A DNA stretch of 64,000 nucleotides. Source: Tanypteryx hageni (Eukaryota > Arthropoda > Insecta > Odonata > Petaluridae). The notes beneath the pieces were generated by a model. It made no database searches. It had not been told where the DNA came from and saw nothing but the letters and a program-made list of their open reading frames with translations. Every line of letters starts with the position of its first letter. Positions within the stretch are counted from its first letter, which is position 1. The stretch spans positions 53,023,738 to 53,087,737 of the forward strand of contig CM054115.1 in assembly GCA_028673005.1 (NCBI GenBank). Direction: 5' to 3'. Made by a program: the position numbers and the translations under genes. Below, piece by piece: positions 1-11,511 of the stretch.

Positions 1-272
1 CACATCTTCCATTGGTTTTTGACAACTGTCATTCAGAATTTGGCGAAGACCATATAAGGGTGGTCGTTAAATTCATTTAGTTAACAAGTATAATTACATA
101 GGATTATATTTTATAAGTTTTAGTTATACAGAATATTTCAGATAACTCACACGAGTATTCATACAAGTTCATAAAATAATACTTTATCTATCTAAAGGGA
201 GTATAAATATGTTGTGCAAAATTAAGTAGCATTATGTGCGAATTATATAATCTCTCTCTATCTCTATATGTA

Positions 273-333
<61 letters not shown>

Positions 334-517
334 TTCAATATTATAATCTCGATAAGGAATTAATAATAATGAATGCATAAATATTGTTATTTCGATATCA
401 CAACAATTTTTGAGTTCGTGGTGAGTTAGGTGATAAAAGATTGATCTGCACTCCCGTTGGTCAGAATATTGACTTCCCATAAAAATATCATCGACGAAAA
501 TAAGGTTAAATGATAAG
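1..517. repeat. AT-rich unique flank with TG/TA microsatellite
   Basis: About 270 bases with no recognisable feature lead into a (TG)n run at about 271-284, then a (TA)n run to about 324 and a short poly-T. A reverse-strand open frame across it translates to Ile-Tyr and His-Thr runs and is only the microsatellite read as codons. From 340 to 517 I see nothing. Confidence 0.8.
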
Positions 518-1128
518 GAATATTTTAAGAATCTGCGAGAAAAATTTAAGACTTTACAAACAGCAGAAATAGACTCATGCCGTAGCCTTATGATATTGGA
601 TATAGCCAGAAATTTCCAACAATTAAGAAAATAAAAAGGAGCGTTACTAACAATAAGAAGTAACTAAGCGTCAATAGTCGTCGGTAGGTGGTGGCAGCAA
701 AAAATAAGTTTTTAAAATATCTCTTAAACAATGCATTATATGGGAAAATGTTTCAAACAAAGGTTGTAGAAAATTAAATTTCCTACAACTTATATTCCAG
801 TACACTTTTATATTTATCAAATATTAAAGCAAATATTTCAAAAAAACGGATAAGTGACAAGAGTAAAACCCACTTTCGGTTAACCGATCTTTACCAAAAA
901 CTAATCAGTTCTTGTGACTGTCATAAAAATGTTAAATATAAAAAATTTCCCATTGACCTGATTAATAGTTTTTGAATTAGAGCACCCACAAAAAACTGTC
1001 ACATATTCACACACCACAGACATCATCGAGAAAATGGTCAAAACGTGTTCAGGGAACTTCAAAACGTGTATTTTCGTTGAAATCTCGAAATCGACTTTTT
1101 TCATGAAGACAATACTTTCCCCTATACT
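518..1128 (-). repeat. Family A repeat, copy 1 (minus)
   Basis: Reverse-orientation copy of a 620-680 bp interspersed repeat also found at 1205, 27598, 46473, 47419, 58300 and 62585. Diagnostic segments in order on the minus strand: an AGTATAGRGGAAAGTATTG start, a TTTTTCATGA box, a TGTGTGTCTGT box, 'aactattaatc', 'ttttggtaaaaatcgg', a TTGTAGGAAATT hairpin and a CACCACCAC box. The terminal ACTTTCTCC arm and the 3' palindrome are missing, so both ends are eroded. Only short open frames occur and I see no protein family, so it reads as a non-autonomous element. Confidence 0.8.
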
Positions 1129-1204
1129 AAAAAATGCTGATTCCGAATATATATATTCTAGCCTGAAAAAGAAGTAATCGACGAAAACCACATACCCGTT
1201 TATC

Positions 1205-1724
1205 ACTTTCTCCATATACGCGAAATTTTATATTTAACATTTTTATATAAGTCCGAAGAACTGATTAGTTTTTGGTAAAAATCGGCCAGCTGGAAGTAGG
1301 TGTTTACTATTGTAACTTATCCGTTCTTTTGAAATATTTGCTTTAATATTTGATAAATCTAAAAATGTAACGGAACAAAAGTTGTAAGAAATTTTATTTT
1401 CTACAACCTTTGTTTGAAACATTTTTCATATAATGTTTAAGTGGTATCTTATATTTTTAGCTGCCACCACCACGCCACCTACCGACGACTATTGTTAACA
1501 ATTGACAGTTACGTGTTAGTAACGCTTCTTTTTCTTTTCTTAATTGTTGGAGCTTCGTGGCTATATCCAATATCAGAAGGCAATGGTTGGGTTTATTTCT
1601 GTTCTTTGTAAAGTCGAAAATGTTATCGCAGTTTCTTAAAATATTTATTATTATGTAACCTATAGTATTTGGAATTTTTAGAAATATTACAGTTATGGAG
1701 AAAGTCATGTGGTGGCCACATCAG
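1205..1724 (+). repeat. Family A repeat, copy 2 (plus, internally deleted)
   Basis: Starts with ACTTTCTCCATATACG and jumps straight to the 'gcgaaattttatatttaac' segment, so about 190 bases present in complete copies are deleted. It ends with TATGGAGAAAGT, then the palindrome ATGTGG-TGG-CCACAT, then CAG. It belongs to the longer subfamily, which carries 'ctatatccaatatcag' near its 3' end. It lies opposite copy 1, about 75 bases away, so the two make a large imperfect palindrome. Confidence 0.8.
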
Positions 1725-2033
1725 ATTTTTTAGCTGAGGGAACGTGGAGCATTTCTCCCTTCCACCATCGTTCCGCCGTTCGGACTATTTTTATTTCGCC
1801 CTATACCTCCCCTGTTCCCACGTCCTCCCACACTCTTCTTCCTTCCGACTAATCCTCCCTCGGAAATCCATCTGTATTTTACGTCCTTCCACATAAAAAA
1901 AAGGTTATGACAAATCCGTGGATCTTCCTTTTTTACGCCATAATCTCTGACTCTCACTTTGTGCTCTTCAAACACACGCTATATATAAAAAAAGCTCTGA
2001 TGTAAAGGTATTAATAAATGTATATATGTGTAC
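1725..2033. other. Unassigned stretch
   Basis: Pyrimidine-leaning sequence between the family A palindrome and the microsatellite. I see no gene, repeat copy or inverted repeat in it. Confidence 0.5.
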
Positions 2034-2189
<156 letters not shown>

Positions 2190-2404
2190 ACATTCTAAAG
2201 CAAATAAGTTCAACAAAATTATTGGTTATTTTTAATTCGAATCTTTAAAAATTGGCATCACAATATGCAATGCAAAGATAAATGTGCGTATGATACAATA
2301 TTGCATAGAAATTTCTAATGCGTTCTTCAGTCCGTTTTACGCTATTTAATCCGAGAATTTTATTCCACCAGGGTATGTTATTTTAAAAATTCTATTTATA
2401 TTTG

Positions 2405-2779
2405 GAATATAGAGGGAGAGTAGTACAGACGTAGAAGGGAGTCAGAGGAGAGGGAGAGAGAGGGAGGAAGGGAAAAGGGGAGGAAAACGAGAGGGTTTCT
2501 TTCGCACTGGAGAATTCTTTTTTTCTCCCTTAGGATCCTGCTTTCTCGGGTGGAGAAAAGTAGAGGGGGGGTGGGAGGCACGTGGGAAGGAGTTTAGCGG
2601 AATTTAGGAGAGAGAGAGAGAGAGAGAGAGGGAAGGAAGTGGAGATTTTCAGGAACGGGCGGAGTAAATGGTGGGGTGAGTGGAGGACGAATGTCGCCGA
2701 GAAGAGCCCGGTAAGGAGAGGAGATCGGAGGGAGGAGAGCAATAGAAGAGGGAGTTGGGGAATGAAAGAGAGGAAGAAA
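2405..2779. repeat. Polypurine (GA-rich) tract, left part
   Basis: The plus strand is dominated by A and G with repeated GAGA and GGAGG words. The same composition resumes at 4945, directly after the hAT element, so the tract pre-dates that insertion. Overlapping open frames in it are compositional. Confidence 0.85.
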
Positions 2780-4952
2780 TTGGGTTGCCACCTCTACCGG
2801 AATTATGGAGTAAGACACGTGTCTCCCGGCGGGAGGTCAAAATCTCCCGGAATTTAGGAATATGCCGATCCGTGGCTATACTTACCTAGTTGAAATTTGT
2901 AAATTTAGTTTGGCCGGTATATTTAATCCAAAGTAATGGATAACTAGTGCAAAGATGTATACTTTCTCGGCTACTCCTCATGTTCCTCTCAATGGAGATG
3001 GCAATTTTTTAACAATGTACTCACAAACATTTTTTATTGTTACACTTGATCCTTCTAGGAGAATGTTAAAGCGATATTCCTTTAAAATTCATTCTGGTTT
3101 GAAACTTTGTAGATGATAGTGAAGATCTCACTTTAACTGTGGCTGGTGAGACGGCTAATACTTGGTTGCAAATTAAAGTCGTGCTTTTCTATTCATCAGG
3201 CGCCAGCTGTCTAGAGAGCTGTCGGCGCATACTGTATTTTTCTTTTCGACCCGTAGCCTGATAAATCACTCCGTAAGGATGGTGTCACATGGTTGTGTCG
3301 TATATGGAGTCAATAATATATTAGTGTTAATAAAATAGGTATTGTCCAGTAAGTATTCATGTAGCTTACATTAAACTATTCATATTATTTTCATTACATA
3401 AGTGACTGGTAATTTTTAAAATGTATTTTTACATTTATTCTGTTTCTTTTAACGCTTACTTATGTGCACTATCTACAATATGTACTACTCTATTTTCATG
3501 CACTGGTTGTCTTGTAGCTATCTTAATAAGCCTAAATAAATAAATATATATATATAATATTAACGTCACCTAAATAAGTTTTCTTTTAGATTCAATAATC
3601 ATCCCCAGAAAAATGGCAACTTAAAAAAAAATTAAATATTCCACAAAGTTTAATGATGGATGGTTAAATGAACCAGAAATGCAAAGTTTTTTAGAGGAAG
3701 GTGAAACTGAGTGTTCCCAAATAATATGGAAAGCATTTGGAGAAGAAAGTTCTCCAGCACTTTGCTATTCGTATTTTTTGAAAAATATTTTGAATTTATT
3801 TGAGCATAGTGTTAATATTTTGGAAAGTGATGATGTTACATGCACGGAGTTGCATGCAGTTATGTTAGATATTCGCGAGAAGATTACCAATAGGAAAAAT
3901 GATAAATTTTAAGGCCAGAAAACATTTTATATATTGAGTAGCTTAAATGAAGTGGATAGATGTACTGTAGATGTAAAGGTAGATGTAAAGGTGCTTAACT
4001 TACCTGGAAAAGTGGTATGATTTTGAGAGCTCTACATATAAAAACATGAATATATTATCAATGAAGAAAGAAATTACATGGTATGAAGTCAAAAATCATG
4101 GAAATACACTAAAATTAGCAATCGATGAAGACAAACTATATGAAGACTTCTGTGTATTCGGTGGCCTCCGTGAAGTTGTAGCGGCTAGTACAAAAAGGGT
4201 GGATTTAAGATGGGTTAACTTCTTTTCTAAGGTGAATAAAGGAGTTGAAGAAGAACTGAAAAAAATTGTATCGTTTGTGCTCTCGATTCCAGTGTCTAAT
4301 GCAGCTTGCGAACGAATTTTCAGTGTCATGAGTGAACTGTGGTGCAAAAACAGAAACAAACTAAGCATAAATCACGTCAAGGCTGAAATCCAAGTTTGCA
4401 CAAATTTTAATCTTTCTTGTTAGGATTTCTATGCATTTTTACTATCAAAACCAAAACTTTTGGAGGCTGCACGAAGCAATTCGAAGTACAATTTTAAATT
4501 TAATAAATAAATAAGGGTTTTTTGAAAAGACACTCAGTTCAATATTTGCTATAATTATGCATAAAATACAATCATTGTCAAATTTAGGTTAATGTATTCT
4601 AAATAGTAATTAAACGAGTTTCATAAGTCTTGCTTAATTTTTTCAATGCATGAGAAATATTCCATGATAAAGTGATTTTAGGTGAATGATACCAGATTAT
4701 ATTTAGTTTCCTTCTGTATCAGAGATTCATCTCTAACTTTATTGTTGAAATTCAACGAGAATGTATGCTGGAGTCCAGCACCACAAAAAATCAGTTGGAA
4801 TACTAATATTTTGTTTAGTAATAACAAATAACTAAGATTTACTGCTTGGGTTATGTATTTTTCGACTGAGAGAAATTCTCCGGAATTTTCACCACCTAAA
4901 TTAGAAATCTCCCGGAATGAACCTCTCGCTAGGTGGCAACCCTAGGAAGAAA
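2772..4952 (+). mobile_element. hAT DNA transposon with 8-bp target duplication
   Basis: The element spans 2780-4944 (2,165 bp). The left end reads TTGGGTTGCCACCT and the right end is its near-perfect reverse complement, AGGTGGCAACCCTA. Just inside both ends are CCGGAAT/ATTCCGG motifs. The flanking octamer GGAAGAAA at 2772-2779 is repeated exactly at 4945-4952. An 8-bp duplication, a short terminal inverted repeat and an internal hAT transposase remnant together identify the superfamily. The transposase is broken, so the copy is non-autonomous now. It sits inside a GA-rich tract, which makes a chance octamer match somewhat likelier, but the terminal repeats abut the octamers exactly. Confidence 0.93.
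3627..4423 (+). pseudogene. hAT transposase remnant
   Basis: This is the decayed transposase of the surrounding hAT element. It would have bound the terminal repeats and carried out cut-and-paste DNA cleavage with an RNase H-like core. Three pieces are readable. The N-terminal piece (3627-3912) begins KYSTKFNDGWL, a start seen in ZMYM/ZBED-like hAT proteins. A middle piece, YLEKWYDFESS from 4001, is the conserved helix before the C-terminal region and runs without a stop into the next piece. The C-terminal piece to 4423 contains IPVSNAACERIFS...RNKLS, the hAT dimerisation domain. A frameshift separates the first and second pieces. The central catalytic segment is too short compared with usual hAT transposases of about 600-700 residues, so a large deletion is likely. 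Family assignment is firm; function is lost. Confidence 0.9.
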
Positions 4953-5240
4953 GGAGGGAGAGGAGTTAACTCTCCCTTTGTACGGTGTGGTTTGTGTTAC
5001 GTTCTCTCCCAGCGAGTATTTAGTTTATTTGATACATGGCAGAAGTGTTTTTATTTATTTATTTAAGTAAAATAAAAAATCATCCACCAATATGCCTATT
5101 ACAACGGATTTATCAACAAATAATAAGTTATTAAAGAGCATAAATTTTAAATATAACAGCAAAAGCGATTTTTATTTTATCAACACGCTGTATTCGCACC
5201 TGTTTGTCCCATCAATTAAATGAATATAGCAAGCAAACTG
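4953..5240. other. Unassigned stretch
   Basis: The GA-rich tail of the interrupted tract, then AT-rich sequence with no gene or repeat that I recognise. Confidence 0.5.
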
Positions 5241-5525
5241 TAAGAGATATAAAACTGAAATTTGCAGAGTGTATGTGTTTTATGATGCCGTCTACAACAC
5301 TACAGAAGAAATGTTTTTGAAAAATCTGTGGACGAAATAGTGTGCCTTCAAAATTTTCAAATAGGATTCTGAGCAAATGGTTATAGATAGAAAGTATAAA
5401 TTTTTCGAAATTTGTGTGACCTTTATTTCCATCTATAGCACCGCAGAAAAAAATATTTTTTAAAAAGTCAGTGATCGGCAGGAGGTACCTCAAAAATTTC
5501 AAATTAAGATTCTAAGCTAAAACCT
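5241..5525. repeat. Diverged tandem duplication, about 140-bp unit
   Basis: Two consecutive units share the same order of motifs: a 'gaaatttg' start, a 'ctacaacactacagaagaaat' / 'ctatagcaccgcagaaaaaaat' block, a 'tcaaaattttcaaat' / 'tcaaaaatttcaaat' block and a 'gattct-agc' end. The reverse-strand 96-codon open frame over it shows the same internal repetition (FEN/FLKNIFFC and FQKHFFC words), which reflects the duplication. The protein is not recognised. Confidence 0.6.
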
Positions 5526-6772
5526 TACTAATTCGGAATAATAGGGGGATGGGGTAGTCCAATTTAGTGAAAAGTCCGAATTGTAGAACATATTTATATA
5601 TTTTCAAGTCGTAGTTCATAAGAAACAATCGTAATTAATCACTATCCGGCAACGTATGTTAATAATCACATTTTCTCATACGAATGTTATTCACATATCA
5701 TATCACATTTTGACACTCTTCATCTTCGATTCCGTCAATAAGAACTTCAACGTCGTTTGATAGCTTTTTCATGCACTTACTGTCGTACTCCATATTTAAT
5801 TTTAAGGAATCGTTGAATAAATGATCAAAACTTGCTCGACGATGTTATCACGAAGAAGTCAAATTTTAAACTGAAGGGCAACTGGAAAATGCATTCCGCA
5901 CGCGGTGGTGACGTGAAATTATGGAACTGGGGACAAACATTTCCCTTTGACATAAGACCGCTATCAATAAGTAAGCTAGTCAGCTTTCTTAGTGTCTGCG
6001 CGGCGTTCTCACTTCAAGAGTAATAAATAGTATCTTTATATATATTTACTCAATGTCCCATTTTATCTCTTGAACAGTTTGCTGTAAACGCTATTTTGTT
6101 TCTGTCAACTAGGAGACCCCGAGTAAACTATTTTCGTTTACAAAAGTGTCTCGGATTCGACTCCGGGAGACGATTATATTTTTCCATATGTTTAAACAGG
6201 AGTTTCAACTTTTCAAGGTTTTTTTTCTTTCATTTATAATAATACGTAAATATACACCGAATTTCTCCGTTTTTGCTTTATTTGATGGCTAAAACTATAA
6301 AATATATTATTTTTGCAAGGTTTTGATGTTACACGAAATAATGTCTCAGTAAACTGCATTTCATTTCGAACTTTTATGGCTTTCTCGTCATCTTTCCGGG
6401 CGTTGCCAAGGCGACCCGCATTGTAGCCTCCGATTGAATTAGCGTCTATTAAGCCTTCAAATTGACAAAAGAATTCCGTTATCCGCTTCGCACTGTTTAT
6501 GATGCATCGAAATTATAGTTGTAGCAATGTCGAAGTTAATAGATCATAACGTAAATAGTTAAAGATTATTATTACTCAGTAAACTGCGTGTGGGCTGTGG
6601 GCATTTTTAACGAATGACCAAAAGAAAAAATCTTCTTTCTTTATTTCAATACTGGAATGTGACCTTTTCAGTAAGGGAGAGGCAATTAAAATTGCACATA
6701 AAAACAAACATGACATTCAAAATATCAGTTGTCTAATTTTATAAGGATAAATTAACTTTCATTCCTTTTAAA
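5526..6772. other. Unassigned stretch
   Basis: About 1.2 kb without a recognisable gene or repeat copy. The only local structure is a short hairpin at about 6150-6172 with a tRNA B-box-like core, discussed among the rejected items. Confidence 0.5.
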
Positions 6773-6825
6773 CATGCAGATTTCTGACTGACTTCGCAAA
6801 TTTTTTTGCGGGTACCAATATTCTT
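6773..6825 (+). repeat. Short repeat N, copy 1
   Basis: About 50 bases containing 'gcagatttctgactgactt' and 'cgcaaa-tttttttgcgggt' recur almost unchanged at 57902-57955. The second part is itself a small hairpin (CGCAAA...TTTGCG). Flanks differ between the copies. Family unknown. Confidence 0.7.
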
Positions 6826-6839
6826 TATTAATTTCTATT

Positions 6840-6965
6840 GGAATTGTTATTTTTAAAAGCCGATAACTGTCTTGTTTTTATTATTTAGATACTTATTATA
6901 TTTCGATACTTATTTAAGAAGACAGGAAGTGGTAAAATGTATAATTAAATTAGAAAAAATCTCAG
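6840..6965 (+). repeat. Repeat J, copy 1
   Basis: The reverse complement is found at 54230-54345. Shared words include 'ttatttagatac', 'tatatttcgatactta' and 'gacaggaagtgg'. It has no coding content and its family is unknown. Confidence 0.7.
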
Positions 6966-6997
6966 TTCTGCGTAAATAAAAGACTGTATATATATAA

Positions 6998-7365
6998 AAG
7001 GGGTGCCGGTGGTGTAGTGGTTAGGACGCTGGCTGCTACTCGCCCGATGCTTGAAAAAGTCATCGGGTACGAATCCTGCGAGATTAGGATTTTTTCTCAA
7101 GGTCACCCGGCCCCCTGTTTGCGTGGTTTGAGGAGACCGCGCAAATTCAGCTGTTCCGTCCTTCGGAAGGGACGTTAAGCCGTTGGCCCCCCTGGTGTTC
7201 TTCGTAAGAGCAGGCAAATGCCGGCACCGGGTTTCCCTCCTCCCTTCTGTGTGTGAGTCCGGTGTGGAAGGCAACGGGAAACCACCACACCGTGTATGTA
7301 TATTCCCTAGTCAAAACCAATTAATTAATTAATTGGTAGGACCTGTCGCAAGACAGAACACGAAT
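6998..7365 (+). mobile_element. tRNA-derived SINE
   Basis: The head resembles a tRNA gene with RNA polymerase III internal promoter boxes: a box-A-like GGTGTAGTGGTTAGGACG and a box-B-like GGGTACGAATCC about 50 bases later. The body is much more GC-rich than its surroundings and carries GGGACGTTAAGCCGTTGG and GGCAACGGGAAACC. It ends with 'gtatattccctagtc', a (TTAA)n run and a GATGAT tail running into a TA tract. There is no coding capacity; the reverse-strand 109-codon frame over it is incidental. SINEs of this design borrow LINE enzymes for copying. I cannot name the SINE family. Confidence 0.88.
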
Positions 7366-7367
7366 GA

Positions 7368-7370
<3 letters not shown>

Positions 7371-7438
<68 letters not shown>
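7371..7438. repeat. (TA)n microsatellite
   Basis: Nearly pure TA dinucleotide run between the SINE tail and the first family B repeat. Confidence 0.97.
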
Positions 7439-7439
<1 letters not shown>

Positions 7440-8029
7440 GACGTTTCTTACAGAGGAGGAGGATATAACATACTAGTCGAAGGTGCTTGCATAGTGCAAG
7501 CATTTCATCTCACCTTGAAAATACATTCATTTTTCCGCGAGATATTTCATCATGGTAAATATTTCCTTAATTCTAAAGATTTCTCTGGACGGGTTTTCGT
7601 TTTCTCATTATGGAAAAATAATGGAGTAAAACTTTCGCTAATTTTTGCAATTTTAGGAATATTATACTTTTCCCACATTGAGTTAATAATGCCACACATT
7701 TCTGCCAAAATTTTAAATTTATAGTACAATTAGCAGTGAAATATCATTTATCTAATTGTTTAAATTTAAATAATTTTTACCGGCCAAAATAACAATTTTA
7801 TGGATAAATTGAAATGTTTATTCGTTTACATAGACTAACTTCTAAATAATTTAAAAATTTCAGCTTCCTAACTTGCGGCGTAGTGTCTAAGCATCTAGAA
7901 ATATGTTTAAACTTTAAAAATTTTTAACTGCCAAACAAATAAAAATATCAAAATTTCTATAATCCCTATTTTGTTTTTTTCCTCCTATATGTGTTATATC
8001 CTCCTCCTCCTCTGTATGAAACGTCTATA
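7437..8029 (+). mobile_element. Family B element, copy 1 (terminal inverted repeats, internally deleted)
   Basis: Starts TATAGACGTTTCTTACAGAG plus a GGA-GGA-GGATATAACAT run and ends with the reverse complement (ATGTGTTATATCCTCC...CTCTGTATGAAACGTCTATA), giving inverted repeats of about 36 bases. Just inside the left end is the palindrome TGCTTGCATAGTGCAAGCA. Compared with copy 3 at 21487 it lacks about 220 bases before the right terminus. There are no recognisable proteins, so it reads as a MITE-like non-autonomous DNA element. Flanking TA runs hide any target duplication. Confidence 0.8.
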
Positions 8030-8045
8030 TATAATGATGATAGGA

Positions 8046-8763
8046 TGATACTAATGTTTAGGCACTTCCAGATGAGCTGGAGATTCGAAATTTTTTTATT
8101 AGGTAGGATTTTGTGCAAAACCGACTAGAAAATCTTAAAAAAGTGCAACAATGCGGCCGCTAAAAATTCGCAATTGTTTAAACAAATTTTCAAGGTTTAT
8201 GTATTTCCAAATGTGCTACGGAGCTGAAATTTTTTTAGAGGTAGGATTTGTAAAAAAAACGAAATAGGAAATATACAAATTTTGATATTTTAATTTGTTT
8301 GGCAGTTAAAAATTCTTAAAGTTTAAACAAATAGGTAAATGTTTAGATACTACGGAGCGCGTTAGAGAGCTGAAATTTTAAAGCTATTTATAACTTAGTC
8401 TATATAAACGAATAAACATTTCAATTTATCCATAAAGTTGATATTTTGGCCGTAATAAATTATTTAAATTTAAACAATTAGATAAATGTTATTTCACTTC
8501 TAATTTTACTATAAATTTAAAATTTGGCAGAAATGTGTGGCATTATTAACTCAATGTGGGAAAAGGATAATATTCCTAAAATTGCAAAAATTAGCAATAG
8601 TTTTACTCCATTATTGTTCCTTAATGAAAAAACCAAAACCTATCAAGAGGAGAAATCTTTAGAATTAAAGAAATATTTCTCATGATGAAATATCTGTCTG
8701 AAAAATGAAGGAATTTTCAAGGTGAGATGAAATGTTTGCAGTATGCAAGCACCTTCTACTAGT
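8046..8763 (-). mobile_element. Family B element, copy 2 (minus)
   Basis: The reverse complement of the body of copies 1 and 3, starting at 'ctaatgtttaggcacttcc' and ending at the palindrome GCAGTATGCAAGC. It lacks both outer inverted repeats. It includes the 220 bases missing from copy 1, with a NotI-like GCGGCCGC shared with copy 3. It lies tail-to-tail with copy 1, 17 bases away, so the pair can fold into a hairpin of roughly 500-600 bp. Confidence 0.8.
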
Positions 8764-8774
8764 ATATATATATA

Positions 8775-10191
8775 GGTTTTGTAGGATTCGATTTAAAACG
8801 ATAAACGTCGATAAACATCGAGTTTAAAAAAAAATTAAATTCGACGAAAATGAATTGTCGTCGATAAGTGTCGATTTTCACGCTACATTTTATACGAAAT
8901 TTATGCGTCATGATTTTAAAATTTTGTTATCCGCTCTCAAACCTAACATGTTTTACCATCAAACACCCAAAACGATAGAGACGGTCTGTAGTTGTCATAC
9001 CAAACGGCTACACAATATTCGGAATTAGCTTTCCAATGTTGCTTATGTCACTGTCTTAAGGGCAGATACTGAGAATCCGTGGGATCCAAAGGTAAAGGAC
9101 AAAATATTATGATCGGTTTATTGTGCTCTTTCTTTGCCCTCGGCCAGATTCGATAATCCATACGCACTTTGGACTCCATTTACAGAAATGTCAGGGAACG
9201 TCTATTGCGACCTCTGCGCGATATTATCATCTACCTACCTCCTCCAAGAGAGGACATGAAAGGTTTCCCCGGATTGAAAAATAAGTACCGATAGTCAGAT
9301 GGCCTTATGACATTTCCAAAAGCACCCTGTCATAAAATATATATAATCCATCTTAGAGTGTCTCCTGTGCTTAGTTTCTTTTGCAATGCTGTCGAAGGAG
9401 CATCGTTCCATATACGCATTCTGGGTTTTTTTCCGCATTCATAGTCGTTTATTACTCAACAAGATGATATATTTATCATCTAAATATTCATTCATACATT
9501 AGGTTGTGCATTATACTCACGTCACATTAATTTCTCACTAATGATCACGATTTCTTGAATAAGGAGCACGAATTAACGAGTAGAATATAGTTTCTGATTT
9601 ATTGTGAAAAATGAACTATTCCAGGTTGATGGCCGAAGAACAACATTACATTCGCCAAAATATAGATAACAACAAGTCTTCTTTTTATTTATACTCTTTT
9701 AATTAAACTTAATTAGAATGAATTGAATTCATAAGGCTTTTCTAGATAAAAATTGATGATATGTATTGAAATAAACGTCGATATTATCTATCGCTTCTTA
9801 AGAAATATAAACGTCGATGTTTGTGTGTATTTCTGGATAATCTACCTCTTCGATTATTATAGCCAAAATATTAAGGTCGAAAACTAAAATGCCCAATTAA
9901 ATGTATAAAAATAATAATTGTTGATTTGCAGGAAAATAAACTATTGTTGTGGTCGCTTTTTAAGAAATATTAACGTCGAAAACTATCAAGCCTAGTAAAA
10001 TGTATTCAAGTAAAAGTCGATATTGGTCGACGATATTTAGGAAAAATAAACGTCGATTTTTAAGAAAAATAAACTTCGAAAACTACTAAACCTACACTGG
10101 TAGTAATTTTATTCGTCGATATTCGTTCAAAATCTCTAGGGAAACTAAACTTCGATTTAAATCGTCGATTAAAAAAATGAATGTGGAAGCC
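8775..10191 (+). mobile_element. Family C element, copy 1
   Basis: The reverse complement is at 52774-54185 with almost the same length (1,417 against 1,412 bp). The ends are inverted: GGTTTTGTAGGATT at the left, and the complement of GGCTT at the right (better preserved in copy 2 as GGCTTTGTAGAATT). TATATA lies outside both ends. The outer 250 bases on the left and 400 on the right are packed with AACGTCGA, CGTCGAT and TTCGA variants. The central 500 bases are ordinary and include a frame with one stop that is open in copy 2. No protein family is recognised. Confidence 0.8.
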
Positions 10192-11511
10192 TATATATAG
10201 ATAATTAAAAAAAGAAGGCACTCTGAATTAAAGAGGCTCCAAATTGGTTTTACTGTAATTGATTTTTAAAATTAATTGCTTAATTTATTATTGAATAAAT
10301 TAATTTTTCATAATTGTTGTACTAAATTTGTGAAAGATTTAAGTTAACAATTCCAAATAAATCTCAATAAATAAAGCGCACTTTTTCATGTTCCGTTAGC
10401 AAATGAAGCTCCCATTCCTTTATTATGTTCACCTGATTCCTCGACCTCCTCTCCTCCAAACGTAAAACGCAAAACCAATTGAAAGTTATTAAAATCATGC
10501 CTCACCGCAGTTAAGCAGTTCTGATGTGATCTTTATCCCTTTTCAAAAGTAAACTGAACCTATTTAAGCTTCGCTTTTATTCTTGTAACAACGTAACCAA
10601 AATGAAACTTGACCATAACGGACCCGTATAGATAAAGAGTTTTTTAAAAATCCTGCTTAAAGGCAAACGGGCGGCCCCCAAAATCAATAGGATTCATGTC
10701 TGTCACCAGCCGAAACTGTCCTGAAAATCTTCCCAGCTCTTCTCGTCGCCTCAAAACTTTTCGCACGGACGGACGGACAAAATAAAAACATAAGCGATTT
10801 AAAAAGAAGTGCTAAAACCATAAAACATACAAAAAACAATGAATGTGAATGAAATTAAAAATTAAAACAAACTGCGCATCATTGGTAGGGGAAAAGGACA
10901 GTGGTTAAGGGATTAATTTAACGAAACCGTGGCTGTGAAATAGAGAGAAAGATAGCAGGGTTTGACAATTTAACAGCTGGTAGATGAGGAGGATATAGAG
11001 GTAAGGATCAAGGACAGTTAAGGATTTGTAAGTGCGTGGGATACGGTGCATTACGTTTTTAAACACCGCTTACATGCTTTGAATCGGTCGGTTCTCGATG
11101 TGCAGTACGTATTAACGGGGGTTTTTGTTCCTGGAAAATGTCGCTTATATAGAAACCGCGAATACTGATAGTTTCATTCCCTTGGCTGTTACGATGTACT
11201 TGTTTTGTCGCCGAGAGGTATTCGGGCTATTTTCGATTGACTTGTCAAACGAGCAGCATGAGATGCGATCGGCGAATAAGCGAAATTTACATTCCGCGAA
11301 CGCCGAAAATCGGTACAATAATTTCTGCGCGAATGCTTGGAACTTCGAATTTAAAATCCGCTAAAATCGAGGGACTGCCGCATTTCTTTATTTTTTGACT
11401 AATCGAAGTTTTACGTCACTGATAGCGATTTTGATCAAATAGATTCGACGACGATGCAGACTGGGGTGAAATTCACCCCACCGCGTCAACTACGCAATCG
11501 TGTCCCAGCTA
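10192..11511. other. Unassigned stretch
   Basis: About 1.3 kb without a recognisable gene. A GGACGGACGGAC run at 10770-10781 resembles the motif found in repeat families A, D and E, but I could not match the flanks to another copy. The 79-codon frame at 11125-11364 has no recognisable features. Confidence 0.5.

Noticed and set aside
6098..6172. Possible tRNA gene around 'ggattcgactccgg'
   Set aside because: A T-arm-like hairpin and a 6-bp stem with a 7-base loop containing TTT are visible. There is no acceptor stem pairing, no box A at the right distance and no T before the supposed anticodon.
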